A stretch of 7,303 nucleotides of DNA, taken from Dehalococcoidia bacterium. GTDB taxonomy: Bacteria > Chloroflexota > Dehalococcoidia > Dehalococcoidales > RBG-16-60-22. A program made the translations under genes and the position numbers. This document shows positions 1 to 4,896 of this stretch, piece after piece. The notes below the pieces were generated by a model. The model did no database searches and was not told the DNA's origin. It saw nothing but the letters and a program-made list of their open reading frames with translations. Location: positions 1-7,303 of the forward strand of contig JAUXAC010000038.1 in assembly GCA_030615035.1 (NCBI GenBank), read 5' to 3'. Each line of letters opens with the position of its first letter. Position 1 is the first letter of the stretch.

Positions 1-141
1 CATGATGTCCAATCCTTGTAGTGAAGCTCAGGCCGAGATTCGCACACGTATTACGACCGCCTCCAAAAGGTGGAGTAATACGCTGACTACCGTTCAACGT
101 GCCGGGTGGGAATCATACGCCCGCGCGCAAGGCTCCGCCTC
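1..141. repeat. Terminal direct repeat, left copy (circular-contig overlap)
   Basis: Bases 1-141 are identical to 7163-7303. Because a single open reading frame passes through the junction without interruption, the repeat is best read as overlap of a circular assembly. The length of 141 equals a commonly used maximum k-mer in short-read assembly, which fits an assembly overlap rather than a biological terminal repeat. Confidence 0.93.
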
Positions 142-679
142 TGATAGCAAGGACTATGACAAGCGCGGCTCCAGGGTTCTTATCCCCGACAACCGCAAAG
201 TCATGTCTGGCTTCAATGCCTACTTGCTGAACAACGCCCTTGCTTTTTCTGCAGGTGCTAAAGCCGTCGGCCAGTGGTCAGATGATTCACCCAACGGCAT
301 CACTCCACCGAATCCCGTGACGGCTTTGACTTGCCGATGTTGCCCTGTACAGGCCCCAGATCGAAACATAGCCTTTCTTCAGTGGACTAAACCAGTTGGT
401 TACCAGGCTTCGGACAGATACCGCATTTGGCTTGCCTCTTCTGACGCCGGTATCCATAGACAAGTAGCAGCCACTATTCCAGGGGTCAACGCAAGCATAA
501 ACATTAACGAAGTCAACGCAGCCCTAGGCCGACCCGGTCCCATAGACGACCACCCAGGCCACTACCTTTTTCAGGTTGACTGTGTCAGTACTAACGGCCA
601 GAAGAGTCCACCTTCAAACATTTGTCAACTGTTCATTCCCGATTACGATGTAGAACCGTGTCCAGCATGTCCACCGTAA
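1..679 (+). CDS. Virion-like FN3-containing paralog 3, C-terminal part (residues 37-261)
   Basis: This is the larger part of a 261-aa protein whose first 36 codons lie at 7056-7163; the window edge cuts the gene because the molecule is circular. Base 2 is the first base of codon 37, so the ATG there is internal and not the start. Visible blocks are SNPCSE, then SKRW..TL...QR.GWE.YA, then IPDNRKVMSGFNAYLLNN, a linker with DDSP and PPNP, and a beta-rich C-terminal domain (residues about 135-250) containing LQWTKP, AGIHRQ and PGHYLFQVDC..NGQKSPPSNI, which resembles a fibronectin type III fold. The protein is Cys-rich (TCRCCP, VDC, EPCPACP at the end). It is clearly related to the products of 5362 and 6275. 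A structural role is inferred from the paralog cluster and small-virus context; no named family was recognised. It is the last gene before a hairpin and ssb. Confidence 0.85.
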   Translation, partial: MMSNPCSEAQAEIRTRITTASKRWSNTLTTVQRAGWESYARAQGSASDSKDYDKRGSRVLIPDNRKVMSGFNAYLLNNALAFSAGAKAVGQWSDDSPNGITPPNPVTALTCRCCPVQAPDRNIAFLQWTKPVGYQASDRYRIWLASSDAGIHRQVAATIPGVNASININEVNAALGRPGPIDDHPGHYLFQVDCVSTNGQKSPPSNICQLFIPDYDVEPCPACPP

Positions 680-686
680 CTTTAAC

Positions 687-715
687 GTGCCGGGGTAACG
701 TACGCACCCGGGCAC
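687..715 (+). terminator. Hairpin between structural operon and ssb; possible weak terminator or attenuator
   Basis: GTGCC-g-GGGT (687-696) pairs with ACCC-g-GGCAC (706-715), giving ten stem positions with one G/G mismatch and a 9-nt loop containing CGTACG. It sits directly after the stop of the third paralog. Only a broken T-rich run follows (ctttaacc), so complete termination is doubtful. Partial read-through from the structural operon into ssb and rep is equally possible. No clear promoter was seen between 680 and 753. Confidence 0.4.
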
Positions 716-753
716 TACCTTTAACCTAAGCGTGCAACTAGAGAGGGGAAACC

Positions 754-1182
754 ATGACCGACTTTAATAGAACTATCCTTGCCGGAAACTTAACCCGGGA
801 TCCCGAACTGAAATACACCCCTAGCGGAATGCCGGTATGTGCTTTCAGTATTGCAGTCAACTCGACTTTCACTGATAAGAAGGGGCAGAAGAACGAACAG
901 GTCCTCTTCGTCCCGATAATCGTCTGGGGCAAGCAAGGTGAGAATACCGCCGAGTATATGAAGAAAGGCCGAGGCGTCCTCATCGAGGGCAAGCTCAAGC
1001 AAGAGAAGTGGACTAGCAAAGAGGGTGAGAAGCGTAGCCGCCTTGTCGTCACCGCTAACCTAGTCCGATTCTTACCGCAATCCGCTAAAGCTCAACAGGC
1101 GAAACAGCCGATAGAACCACCAGCACCAGACGCACCCGCGCAGGAAGAACCGCAGCAGCCCGAGGAGAATATTCCTTTTTAG
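754..1182 (+). CDS. ssb: Single-stranded DNA-binding protein
   Basis: This 142-aa protein binds single-stranded DNA during replication. Residues 1 to about 107 form a standard bacterial OB fold: N-R-ILAGNLTRDPEL at the start, then the VPIIVWGKQGENTAEYMKKG segment and the GVLIEGKLKQEKW strand typical of the family. Residues 108-142 are a Gln/Pro/Glu-rich linker ending in EENIPF. In cellular SSBs this acidic tip recruits repair and replication partners, so this SSB could dock host replication proteins (inference). The length is slightly under that of typical host SSBs. A GAGGGG ribosome site lies just upstream of the ATG. The rep gene follows after 24 bases, so the two probably form one replication operon. 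Identification is secure from sequence motifs. Confidence 0.96.
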   Translation: MTDFNRTILAGNLTRDPELKYTPSGMPVCAFSIAVNSTFTDKKGQKNEQVLFVPIIVWGKQGENTAEYMKKGRGVLIEGKLKQEKWTSKEGEKRSRLVVTANLVRFLPQSAKAQQAKQPIEPPAPDAPAQEEPQQPEENIPF

Positions 1183-1206
1183 ACCAACACAATACAGGGA
1201 GCGCAT

Positions 1207-2292
1207 ATGTACGAGGATGTCCCGGGGTACGATCCGCCAGTTGACCACTCTGGAGTTGTACTGGAGGCAGGGGGGCTTTGCCCCTCACCCCAGGGCATCC
1301 GAAGCGCTCCCTTCGGTCCCGACCGGGCGACAGGCGGGGTAGGGGTTAGCTCCCCTGCCCTCCCCGGTCAAAGTGGGCTTGAGCAGCCCGACCCCTTCAG
1401 TGAGGCAAAACCCAGACAGCCTCCCCTTTACCTTGTACATACAGCAAACCTCGAGGCTGCATACATGCCAGAACCGCTTTATCAACCCACGAAGTGCGAC
1501 CCAAAGTTCATTGTGATCGGGTGTAAGTGTGGTCGCGAGGGCAGAAAAATCGTGCCGAGTGCCTGCATGTCCCTGGATTGTATCCATTGTTGGTCTCACG
1601 TAGCCGCCAGACGGGCCGCCCGAGTCTTTCACCGCCTGGTCAGTCCACCCCAGGGCAAGCGAATGTCTTACAGGTTACCTACGGTAATCTATACGGTTTT
1701 CACTATACCTGAGCACCTACGAGATAGATTTCTTGAACGTGCCGAGTGGCAGAAAGTGAGGAAGTTAGCATGGAAGATACTCAAGGAAAAATTTGGCGCT
1801 CGATTCGCAGTCGAAGCTACGCACCCTACCGGGGACGCTCCAGAGTTCAACTTTCAGCCTCACTTAAACTTTCTCTGGATACAGCGTTCAGGGTACAAGC
1901 CTTTTCTCGACAAGGGTTTACTGTGGGGAGAGTGGGGCAAGGCCTTAGGATTAAAAGAGGCCAGGGTCTGGTCAAGATACTCAGATAAGATTAAGCAGAT
2001 CCACGGCTGGGCCTGGTACGTAGGTCGACCCTTCCCGGGCACGCATAAGTGGACGGGTCCGATGAGATGGTACGGCACCTACCCGAAGGCCAAAGAGTTT
2101 GAGCATGTTACGTGCTCAGAGTGTGGCTCACATTATCATGTCATCGGATTTCTCTACTCTTGGCAAGTTGAACAGTGGTATGCTGGAGAATGGAAAACCG
2201 GGCTGGCTCCACCTTGGCAACGTGACTCTGAAATCAGTCCGCTCCCTTATCGTAAAGCAATTTCTCAAGATACCTCTACGTCTAATCTCTAG
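1207..2292 (+). CDS. rep: Replication initiator, probable HUH-type rolling-circle endonuclease (HLN variant)
   Basis: A 361-aa protein. Residues 97-128 hold a Cys cluster (C97, C106, C108, C120, C125, C128) followed by an Arg-rich helix, probably zinc-binding. YTVFTIPEHLR (162-172) resembles motif 1 of rolling-circle Rep and IS91-type proteins. QPHLNFLWI (217-225) sits where the HUH metal motif is expected, but the second His is Asn221. WYVGRP (270-275) fits the catalytic-tyrosine motif Y-x-x-K/R, making Y271 the candidate nucleophile. A second small Cys/His cluster, CSECGSHYH, is at 303-311. The first 86 residues are Gly/Pro-rich and resemble no domain; a start at M87 (1465) is possible, although AGGGAG at 1196-1201 supports 1207. 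The gene lies between ssb and a 49-aa ORF. Expected role: nicking the origin and starting replication. The enzyme class is inferred from motifs only. Confidence 0.75.
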   Translation: MYEDVPGYDPPVDHSGVVLEAGGLCPSPQGIRSAPFGPDRATGGVGVSSPALPGQSGLEQPDPFSEAKPRQPPLYLVHTANLEAAYMPEPLYQPTKCDPKFIVIGCKCGREGRKIVPSACMSLDCIHCWSHVAARRAARVFHRLVSPPQGKRMSYRLPTVIYTVFTIPEHLRDRFLERAEWQKVRKLAWKILKEKFGARFAVEATHPTGDAPEFNFQPHLNFLWIQRSGYKPFLDKGLLWGEWGKALGLKEARVWSRYSDKIKQIHGWAWYVGRPFPGTHKWTGPMRWYGTYPKAKEFEHVTCSECGSHYHVIGFLYSWQVEQWYAGEWKTGLAPPWQRDSEISPLPYRKAISQDTSTSNL

Positions 2293-2311
2293 TTTGAAAG
2301 GATGGTGACCC

Positions 2312-2461
2312 ATGGATCTCGATAAACTGGTTCAATTATATGTAGATGCAAGGGACCTCGAAGGGTTTGATGTCGCGGTAGCCGTGTCGACGATTCACGA
2401 TTTTATCCGCTTCCTTAGAACACCCGGTTACTTCCTAACCTCTGGTTACCATCGTAATTAG
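2312..2461 (+). CDS. Hypothetical 49-aa protein downstream of rep
   Basis: A short ORF starting at an ATG with GAAAGGA about ten bases upstream and ending in TAG at 2459-2461. It begins MDLDKLVQLYVDARDLEGFD and continues with a predicted helical, hydrophobic stretch (VAVAVSTIHDFIRFL). It has no Cys and no clear membrane segment. It starts 19 bases after the rep stop, so it probably shares the replication transcript. Size and position would suit a small replication-control or accessory protein, but nothing in the sequence proves this and no family was recognised. It could also be non-functional. Confidence 0.55.
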   Translation: MDLDKLVQLYVDARDLEGFDVAVAVSTIHDFIRFLRTPGYFLTSGYHRN

Positions 2462-2465
2462 CCTG

Positions 2466-2502
2466 AATTAACCTTAATTTCTCTTTCTTTTTACACACGC
2501 TA
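2466..2502 (+). terminator. Weak terminator-like stem and pyrimidine tract after the replication operon
   Basis: AATTAA (2466-2471) faces TTAATT (2474-2479) and is followed by a T-rich run (TTTCTCTTTCTTTTT). The stem is all A/T with a tiny loop, so it is a poor intrinsic terminator. Its place, five bases after the last stop codon of the ssb-rep group, is the only reason to list it. Confidence 0.25.
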
Positions 2503-2542
2503 TACCCACGCCGTCGGTAGGCACCTGGGAGACTCTTAAAGA

Positions 2543-2553
2543 TGCTATATAAT
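2543..2553 (+). promoter_or_regulatory. Possible promoter -10 region ahead of the repeat arrays
   Basis: TGC-TATATA, overlapping a perfect TATAAT at 2548-2553, resembles an extended -10 element. The hexamer 17 bases upstream of TATAAT (CTGGGA) is a poor -35. If active it would transcribe the repeat arrays, and perhaps the membrane-protein gene at 3732. This is weak evidence from consensus match alone. Confidence 0.25.
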
Positions 2554-2636
2554 GATGCTTTAGTCATTGACAACTGAATCTTCAAGGTTCCCACCATGTT
2601 CCTCTGTTAATGCAACAATTCTATACCAGGTCTATT

Positions 2637-2812
2637 ACCGTTCAATATCCCTACATAGCCCATTCAATATTAACCCTAGTACCGTTCAATATCCCTACAT
2701 AGACCATTCAATATTAATCCTAGTACCGTTCAATATCCCTACATAGACCATTCAATATTAATCCTAGCACCGTTCAATATCCCTACATAGACCATTCAAT
2801 ATCAACTCTAGT
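2637..2812. repeat. Iteron array 1a: four 44-bp units, each two 22-bp half-units
   Basis: Four tandem 44-bp units begin at 2637, 2681, 2725 and 2769 and differ at only a few bases. Each splits into two related 22-bp halves starting ACCG or CCCA/ACCA, and each half carries TTCAATAT (for example 2641-2648 and 2663-2670). This gives eight copies of TTCAATAT spaced exactly 22 bp apart, placing them on one face of the helix about two turns apart. That arrangement is typical of binding-site iterons for a replication initiator or copy-control protein. Identical sequence between motifs excludes CRISPR spacers. Confidence 0.9.
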
Positions 2813-3036
2813 ACCGCCTATGTCAACGCCTGACCTCGCTTGTCTGCGTAGGCGGTATTACTTGCCGTCTATAAATAGGCCGCAAAATACCAACACTATG
2901 ACCGCTTAGACCAACGCCTGATCTAGTTTGTCTGCGTAGGTGGTATTGTTTGCTGTCAATAAATAGACCGCAAAATACCAACGCAGGGGTCGCTTAGGTT
3001 GTGGCCCGACCTAGCTTGCTATGTAAGGTTGTATGG
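2813..3036. repeat. Iteron array 1b: 88-bp units in phase with array 1a
   Basis: Two 88-bp units (2813-2900 and 2901-2988) are clearly homologous, sharing for example TTGTCTGCGTAGG and GCAAAATACCAAC. A third, decayed copy starts at 2989. They lie on the same 22-bp register as array 1a. The unit at 2901 ends in a 22-mer (ACCGCAAAATACC...) that resembles the array 1a half-unit. The first 44 bp of each unit are bounded by an inverted repeat: ACCGCCTA (2813-2820) with TAGGCGGT (2849-2856) is perfect, and ACCGCTTA (2901-2908) with TAGGTGGT (2937-2944) pairs only through two G-T wobbles. Confidence 0.85.
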
Positions 3037-3086
3037 AGTTGATGTGTGGTGTTGTTAGTGTGGTGCTTTTGGTGTGTGGCCGTTCA

Positions 3087-3494
3087 GTCGTGTATGGAAA
3101 AGTTCTGCCGTATAATAGGAAAAGTCCTGCAGTATAATAGGAAAAGTCCTGTCGTATAATAGGAAAAGTCCTGCCGTCTAATAGGAAAAGTTCTGTCGTG
3201 TAATAGGAAAAGTCCTGCCGTATAATAGGAAAAGTTCTGCCGTATAATGGGAAAAGTTCTGTCGTGTAATAGGAAAAGTCCTGCCGTATAATAGGAAAAG
3301 TTCTGTCGTGTAATAGGAAAAGTCCTGCCGTATAATAGGAAAAGTTCTGCTGTATAATAGGAAAAGTCCTGTCGTATAATAGGAAAAGTTCTGCCGTATG
3401 ATAGGAAAAGTTCTGTCATATAATAGGAAAATTCCTGCCGCATAACGAGAAAAATCCCGAGGTTTTAGGAAAAATGCCGCTTGTAGAGAAAAAT
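3087..3494. repeat. Array 2: about sixteen 22-bp repeats plus decayed edges
   Basis: The consensus is close to G-Y-CGTATAATAGGAAAAGT followed by YCT. Units 2-16 run from 3107 to 3436 with exact 22-bp spacing; a shortened 20-bp unit precedes them (3087) and three decayed units follow to about 3494. A 44-bp higher-order pair starting GTCGTGTAAT is repeated identically at 3195, 3261 and 3305. Each unit contains TATAAT or TGTAAT and a small inverted repeat, AGGA-AAAG-TCCT, in which C-to-T changes keep pairing through G-T wobble. The shared CCGTnnAATA core links this unit to the array 1a half-unit. Likely roles are protein binding, DNA unwinding or structured RNA; the sequence does not decide. Confidence 0.92.
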
Positions 3495-3693
3495 TGAGGT
3501 CTAAGGGTCACAGAAACGGTCATCGAGTAAGGTCGAAGGGTTAAGGATGATTGTCGCTGGTCGTGTTGATGCGAAGGGTAACGGCTAATTTTCCGGCGGT
3601 CGTGATGTTGAGGGCTAAACCGTAAGTGCAGACGTCTTCCTATGCGCCTAGATGCACGCCTATATCGTGCGAAGCTTCCTATATCATTTTCTC

Positions 3694-3723
3694 TGCCTCC
3701 TTGTGTTCTGTCGAAAGGAGGCA
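3694..3723 (+). promoter_or_regulatory. Hairpin sequestering the ribosome-binding site of the 3732 gene
   Basis: TGCCTCCTT (3694-3702) pairs perfectly with AAGGAGGCA (3715-3723) around a 12-nt loop. The whole AGGAGG Shine-Dalgarno (3716-3721) lies in the 3' arm, ten bases before the ATG at 3732. In RNA this would block ribosome access until the stem is opened by a protein, another RNA or upstream translation. No T-run follows, so it is not a terminator. Confidence 0.6.
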
Positions 3724-3731
3724 CAGAAAAT

Positions 3732-4004
3732 ATGATAACAAGTATTCTCAGCTTCGCACTCATATCAGGCGTTTATCTGTTCTTCAAATATCGTTCGCTT
3801 TGCGAGCGTGACCTTTGGTCTGTCCACTATCGCCAGGCCCGGGCCGAGCGTGTCTTCACTCGTTTGCCTATTCCCCGGATTCCTCCTCGTCGGTGGGATT
3901 ACCAGTTAGGCATCCCACCTTGGAATCCGGCTCTTATGCTGGCTTGTGGTTTCGATCCTCGTTCCTATCGTCCGCACCCTGGCGATAGTGACCGGTTGCC
4001 CTAG
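3732..4004 (+). CDS. Hypothetical 90-aa single-pass membrane protein
   Basis: The start at 3732 is chosen because AGGAGG lies ten bases upstream; an in-frame ATG at 3642 has no comparable ribosome site. Residues 1-20 (MITSILSFALISGVYLFFKY) form one hydrophobic membrane segment or uncleaved signal anchor. The rest is basic and Pro/Arg-rich, with FTRLPIPRIPPRRW at 42-55 and DPRSYRPHPG at 75-84, so the C-terminal part probably faces the cytoplasm. It stands alone between the repeat arrays and the hairpin region, away from both operons. Possible roles include membrane attachment of the replicon, particle assembly or exit, or lysis control; none is supported by a recognised family. The hairpin over its ribosome site suggests controlled expression. 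Confidence 0.65.
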   Translation: MITSILSFALISGVYLFFKYRSLCERDLWSVHYRQARAERVFTRLPIPRIPPRRWDYQLGIPPWNPALMLACGFDPRSYRPHPGDSDRLP

Positions 4005-4312
4005 TCGTCCTTCGCCTCTTTCCTGCATTCGGCAGCACCGGGCTCTGAGGTTTCCGTGGTTTCGCTCCTATCGAGTTGGGACGCTTATTTCCCGTTCGCC
4101 TTCGGGCTGCATTATTTTGACGGTGTCGGTGTGAAATTTCCCCTTAAGTTTCCTTCCCCCTTACAGGTTGTGTGGCAGAGCCCCACACCCCTATCCCCCT
4201 TCCTTCTTATCACCCCTCTACGCCTCAGAAATTACGGTGTCCTTGTCGTCCACCTATTTCTTCGTTGTGAGTGGTATGCTTAATATAGTTTCAAGGGGGG
4301 AGGAAACAAAGT

Positions 4313-4330
4313 ATGGGAAATATTCCGTAG
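4313..4330 (+). CDS. Five-codon mini-ORF (MGNIP) possible leader peptide
   Basis: A long purine run, GGGGGGAGGAAAC, within 4295-4307 forms a very strong Shine-Dalgarno directly before an ATG. The reading frame is only M-G-N-I-P and its TAG stop lies inside the 5' arm of the hairpin at 4322-4353. A ribosome on this mini-ORF would melt that hairpin, as in leader-peptide or attenuation arrangements. No gene begins for more than 500 bases downstream, so what it would regulate is unclear. Confidence 0.35.
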   Translation: MGNIP

Positions 4331-4353
4331 GGAACCCCAAACCCCTACGGAAT
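4322..4353 (+). promoter_or_regulatory. Perfect 11-bp hairpin overlapping the mini-ORF stop
   Basis: ATTCCGTAGGG (4322-4332) pairs perfectly with CCCTACGGAAT (4343-4353) around a 10-nt A/C-rich loop. No T-run follows, so it is unlikely to be an intrinsic terminator. It may be an RNA control element or a structural DNA hairpin. Confidence 0.55.
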
Positions 4354-4434
4354 TGAATTCACACCTCCACTATTCCCACCCACCCGAAGCCTCATCACCC
4401 GGGCAGTCACCACCCATTCTTAAATCAACCCGAA

Positions 4435-4476
4435 GGGGGACCGCCCCGTTCCCTATCGGGAACCGGGCCGTCTCCC
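4435..4476. promoter_or_regulatory. Large 19-position imperfect hairpin, candidate origin or packaging structure
   Basis: Bases 4435-4453 fold onto 4458-4476 around a TATC loop. Only two C/C mismatches (4442/4469 and 4447/4464) and one G-T pair (4438/4473) interrupt the stem. The GC-rich arms (GGGGGA...GTTCCC / GGGAAC...TCTCCCC) make this the most stable hairpin seen in the window. Large GC-rich stem-loops outside genes in small circular replicons often mark strand origins or encapsidation signals; that assignment here is inference. Confidence 0.55.
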
Positions 4477-4482
4477 CATTAT

Positions 4483-4495
4483 GCCCCATAGGGGC
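4483..4495. repeat. Short hairpin GCCCC-ATA-GGGGC
   Basis: This is a perfect 5-bp GC stem with a three-base loop, six bases after the large hairpin. It forms part of the cluster of stems between 4322 and 4539. Confidence 0.5.
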
Positions 4496-4510
4496 CAAAA
4501 GAAAAATTTG

Positions 4511-4539
4511 GTGTTACGTGGGATAAAACCACGTAACAC
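4511..4539. promoter_or_regulatory. Perfect 11-bp hairpin with A-rich loop
   Basis: GTGTTACGTGG (4511-4521) pairs perfectly with CCACGTAACAC (4529-4539) around the loop GATAAAA. No T-run follows. A perfect stem with an AT-rich exposed loop resembles the cruciform at which rolling-circle initiators nick, so this is one candidate nick site (inference). It could equally be an operator for a dimeric protein. Confidence 0.5.
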
Positions 4540-4559
4540 GCGTTCGAGAACCGTGCCGT

Positions 4560-4708
4560 CTTCGACCCTGAGTTGATGAAGGGCCGAAGGACGCACAAGT
4601 GCTACCCTATGGTCTTTTCCATTGTTGACGGTTAGTGTCTAGACGCCTCTTGATTTTGAACTAGCGAAGGGACGAAGACTGTATAAGTGTTACCCTTTAG
4701 TCATCTCA
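4560..4708. repeat. Diverged direct repeat with 88-bp spacing
   Basis: The segment starting GAAGGG at 4578 recurs at 4666 with 24 of 31 positions identical through TACCCT (4603 and 4691), and flanking bases on both sides remain alignable. The 88-bp spacing matches the repeat length of array 1b although the sequences are different. Confidence 0.6.
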
Positions 4709-4800
4709 ATTATTCCCTCATAATGCTCATTCCGTTTACCACTCAGTCACGGTCAGTACCTGAACGGTCTTTGACCCGGACTTTCGGGATAAACTCGTGA

Positions 4801-4843
4801 ACGAATTTTTCGTAAATTATTTCGTGATTAATTCAGATTTCAC
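4801..4843 (+). promoter_or_regulatory. AT-rich UP-like element and possible operator
   Basis: The stretch just upstream of the -35 box is AT-rich. It carries ACGAA/TTCGT as a small inverted repeat (4801-4813) and a second TTTCGT at about 4820. This may raise promoter strength or bind a regulator. Confidence 0.35.
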
Positions 4844-4872
4844 TTGACATCCTCTTTGAGAAGTCGTATTCT
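4844..4872 (+). promoter_or_regulatory. Sigma70-type promoter of the virion-like operon
   Basis: TTGACA (4844-4849) is a perfect -35 and TATTCT (4867-4872) is a good -10, with the optimal 17-bp spacer. Transcription would start near 4879, about 18 bases before the first ATG, leaving just room for the AAGGGGGA ribosome site at 4881-4888. This is the clearest promoter in the window and probably drives 4897 through 679. Confidence 0.85.
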
Positions 4873-4896
4873 TGTGGTCGAAGGGGGAATTCAATC

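Larger units (their letters stand above)
2462..3731. other. Repeat-rich non-coding tract
   Basis: No credible gene is present in 1270 bases. The tract contains, in order: an AT-rich leader (2462-2636); sixteen in-phase 22-bp units (2637-2988); a decayed continuation (2989 to about 3036); a GT-rich spacer (to about 3086); a second 22-bp array (3087-3494); and a G-rich segment with short direct repeats such as GGTCGTG at 3559 and 3598. Two hairpins precede the 3732 gene: GCACG/CGTGC at 3654-3670 and the long one at 3694-3723. Its position after rep and its repeat content make it the leading candidate for a replication or copy-control region (inference). Confidence 0.7.
4005..4843. other. Structured non-coding tract upstream of the main promoter
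   Basis: No convincing gene was seen across about 840 bases apart from a five-codon mini-ORF at 4313. The first part is pyrimidine-rich on the + strand (about 4130-4250) with a GTGTGG/CCACAC stem at 4170-4188. Four further hairpins follow at 4322-4353, 4435-4476, 4483-4495 and 4511-4539. A diverged 88-bp direct repeat covers about 4560-4700, and AT-rich sequence leads into the promoter. The hairpin density suggests a structured RNA or DNA that functions single-stranded, such as a strand origin or packaging signal (inference). Confidence 0.6.

Noticed and set aside
1..141. True terminal repeats of a linear viral genome
   Set aside because: An intact gene crosses the join in frame and the length fits an assembly overlap, so circularity is simpler.
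738..1052. Minus-strand ORFs opposite ssb
   Set aside because: They are antisense shadows of a clear SSB gene, without ribosome sites or recognisable protein features.
1285..1632. Minus-strand 115-aa ORF opposite the start of rep
   Set aside because: It is explained by the GC-rich composition of the rep N-terminus and has no independent support.
2415..2597. Minus-strand 60-aa ORF after the replication operon
   Set aside because: It overlaps the end of the 49-aa gene, lacks a ribosome site and shows no domain or composition supporting a gene.
3107..3436. Array of fifteen promoters from repeated TATAAT boxes
   Set aside because: No -35-like hexamer occurs at the right distance in any unit; TATAAT is simply part of the repeat.
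3084..3443. 119-aa minus-strand ORF with repeated FSYYTA.LFLLY.RTFPI units
   Set aside because: It is a by-product of the 22-bp array: a stop-free unit whose length is not a multiple of three yields a repeating 22-residue pattern. There is no ribosome site and no continuation beyond the array.
2637..3494. CRISPR array
   Set aside because: Units are contiguous and homologous throughout, with no unique spacers and no cas genes.
3642..3731. N-terminal extension of the 90-aa membrane protein from the ATG at 3642
   Set aside because: It has no ribosome site and would place the hairpin and a perfect AGGAGG inside the coding sequence; the 3732 start explains both.
3416..3763. Minus-strand 115-aa ORF over array 2 and the 3732 gene start
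   Set aside because: It begins opposite the start of the 3732 gene and runs into the repeat array; it has no Shine-Dalgarno and no coherent domain.
4056..4356. Overlapping + strand ORFs of 62-75 aa in the pyrimidine-rich tract
   Set aside because: Low-complexity Pro/Ser/Leu translations of a CT-rich stretch with no ribosome sites; the real translation signal here is the mini-ORF at 4313.
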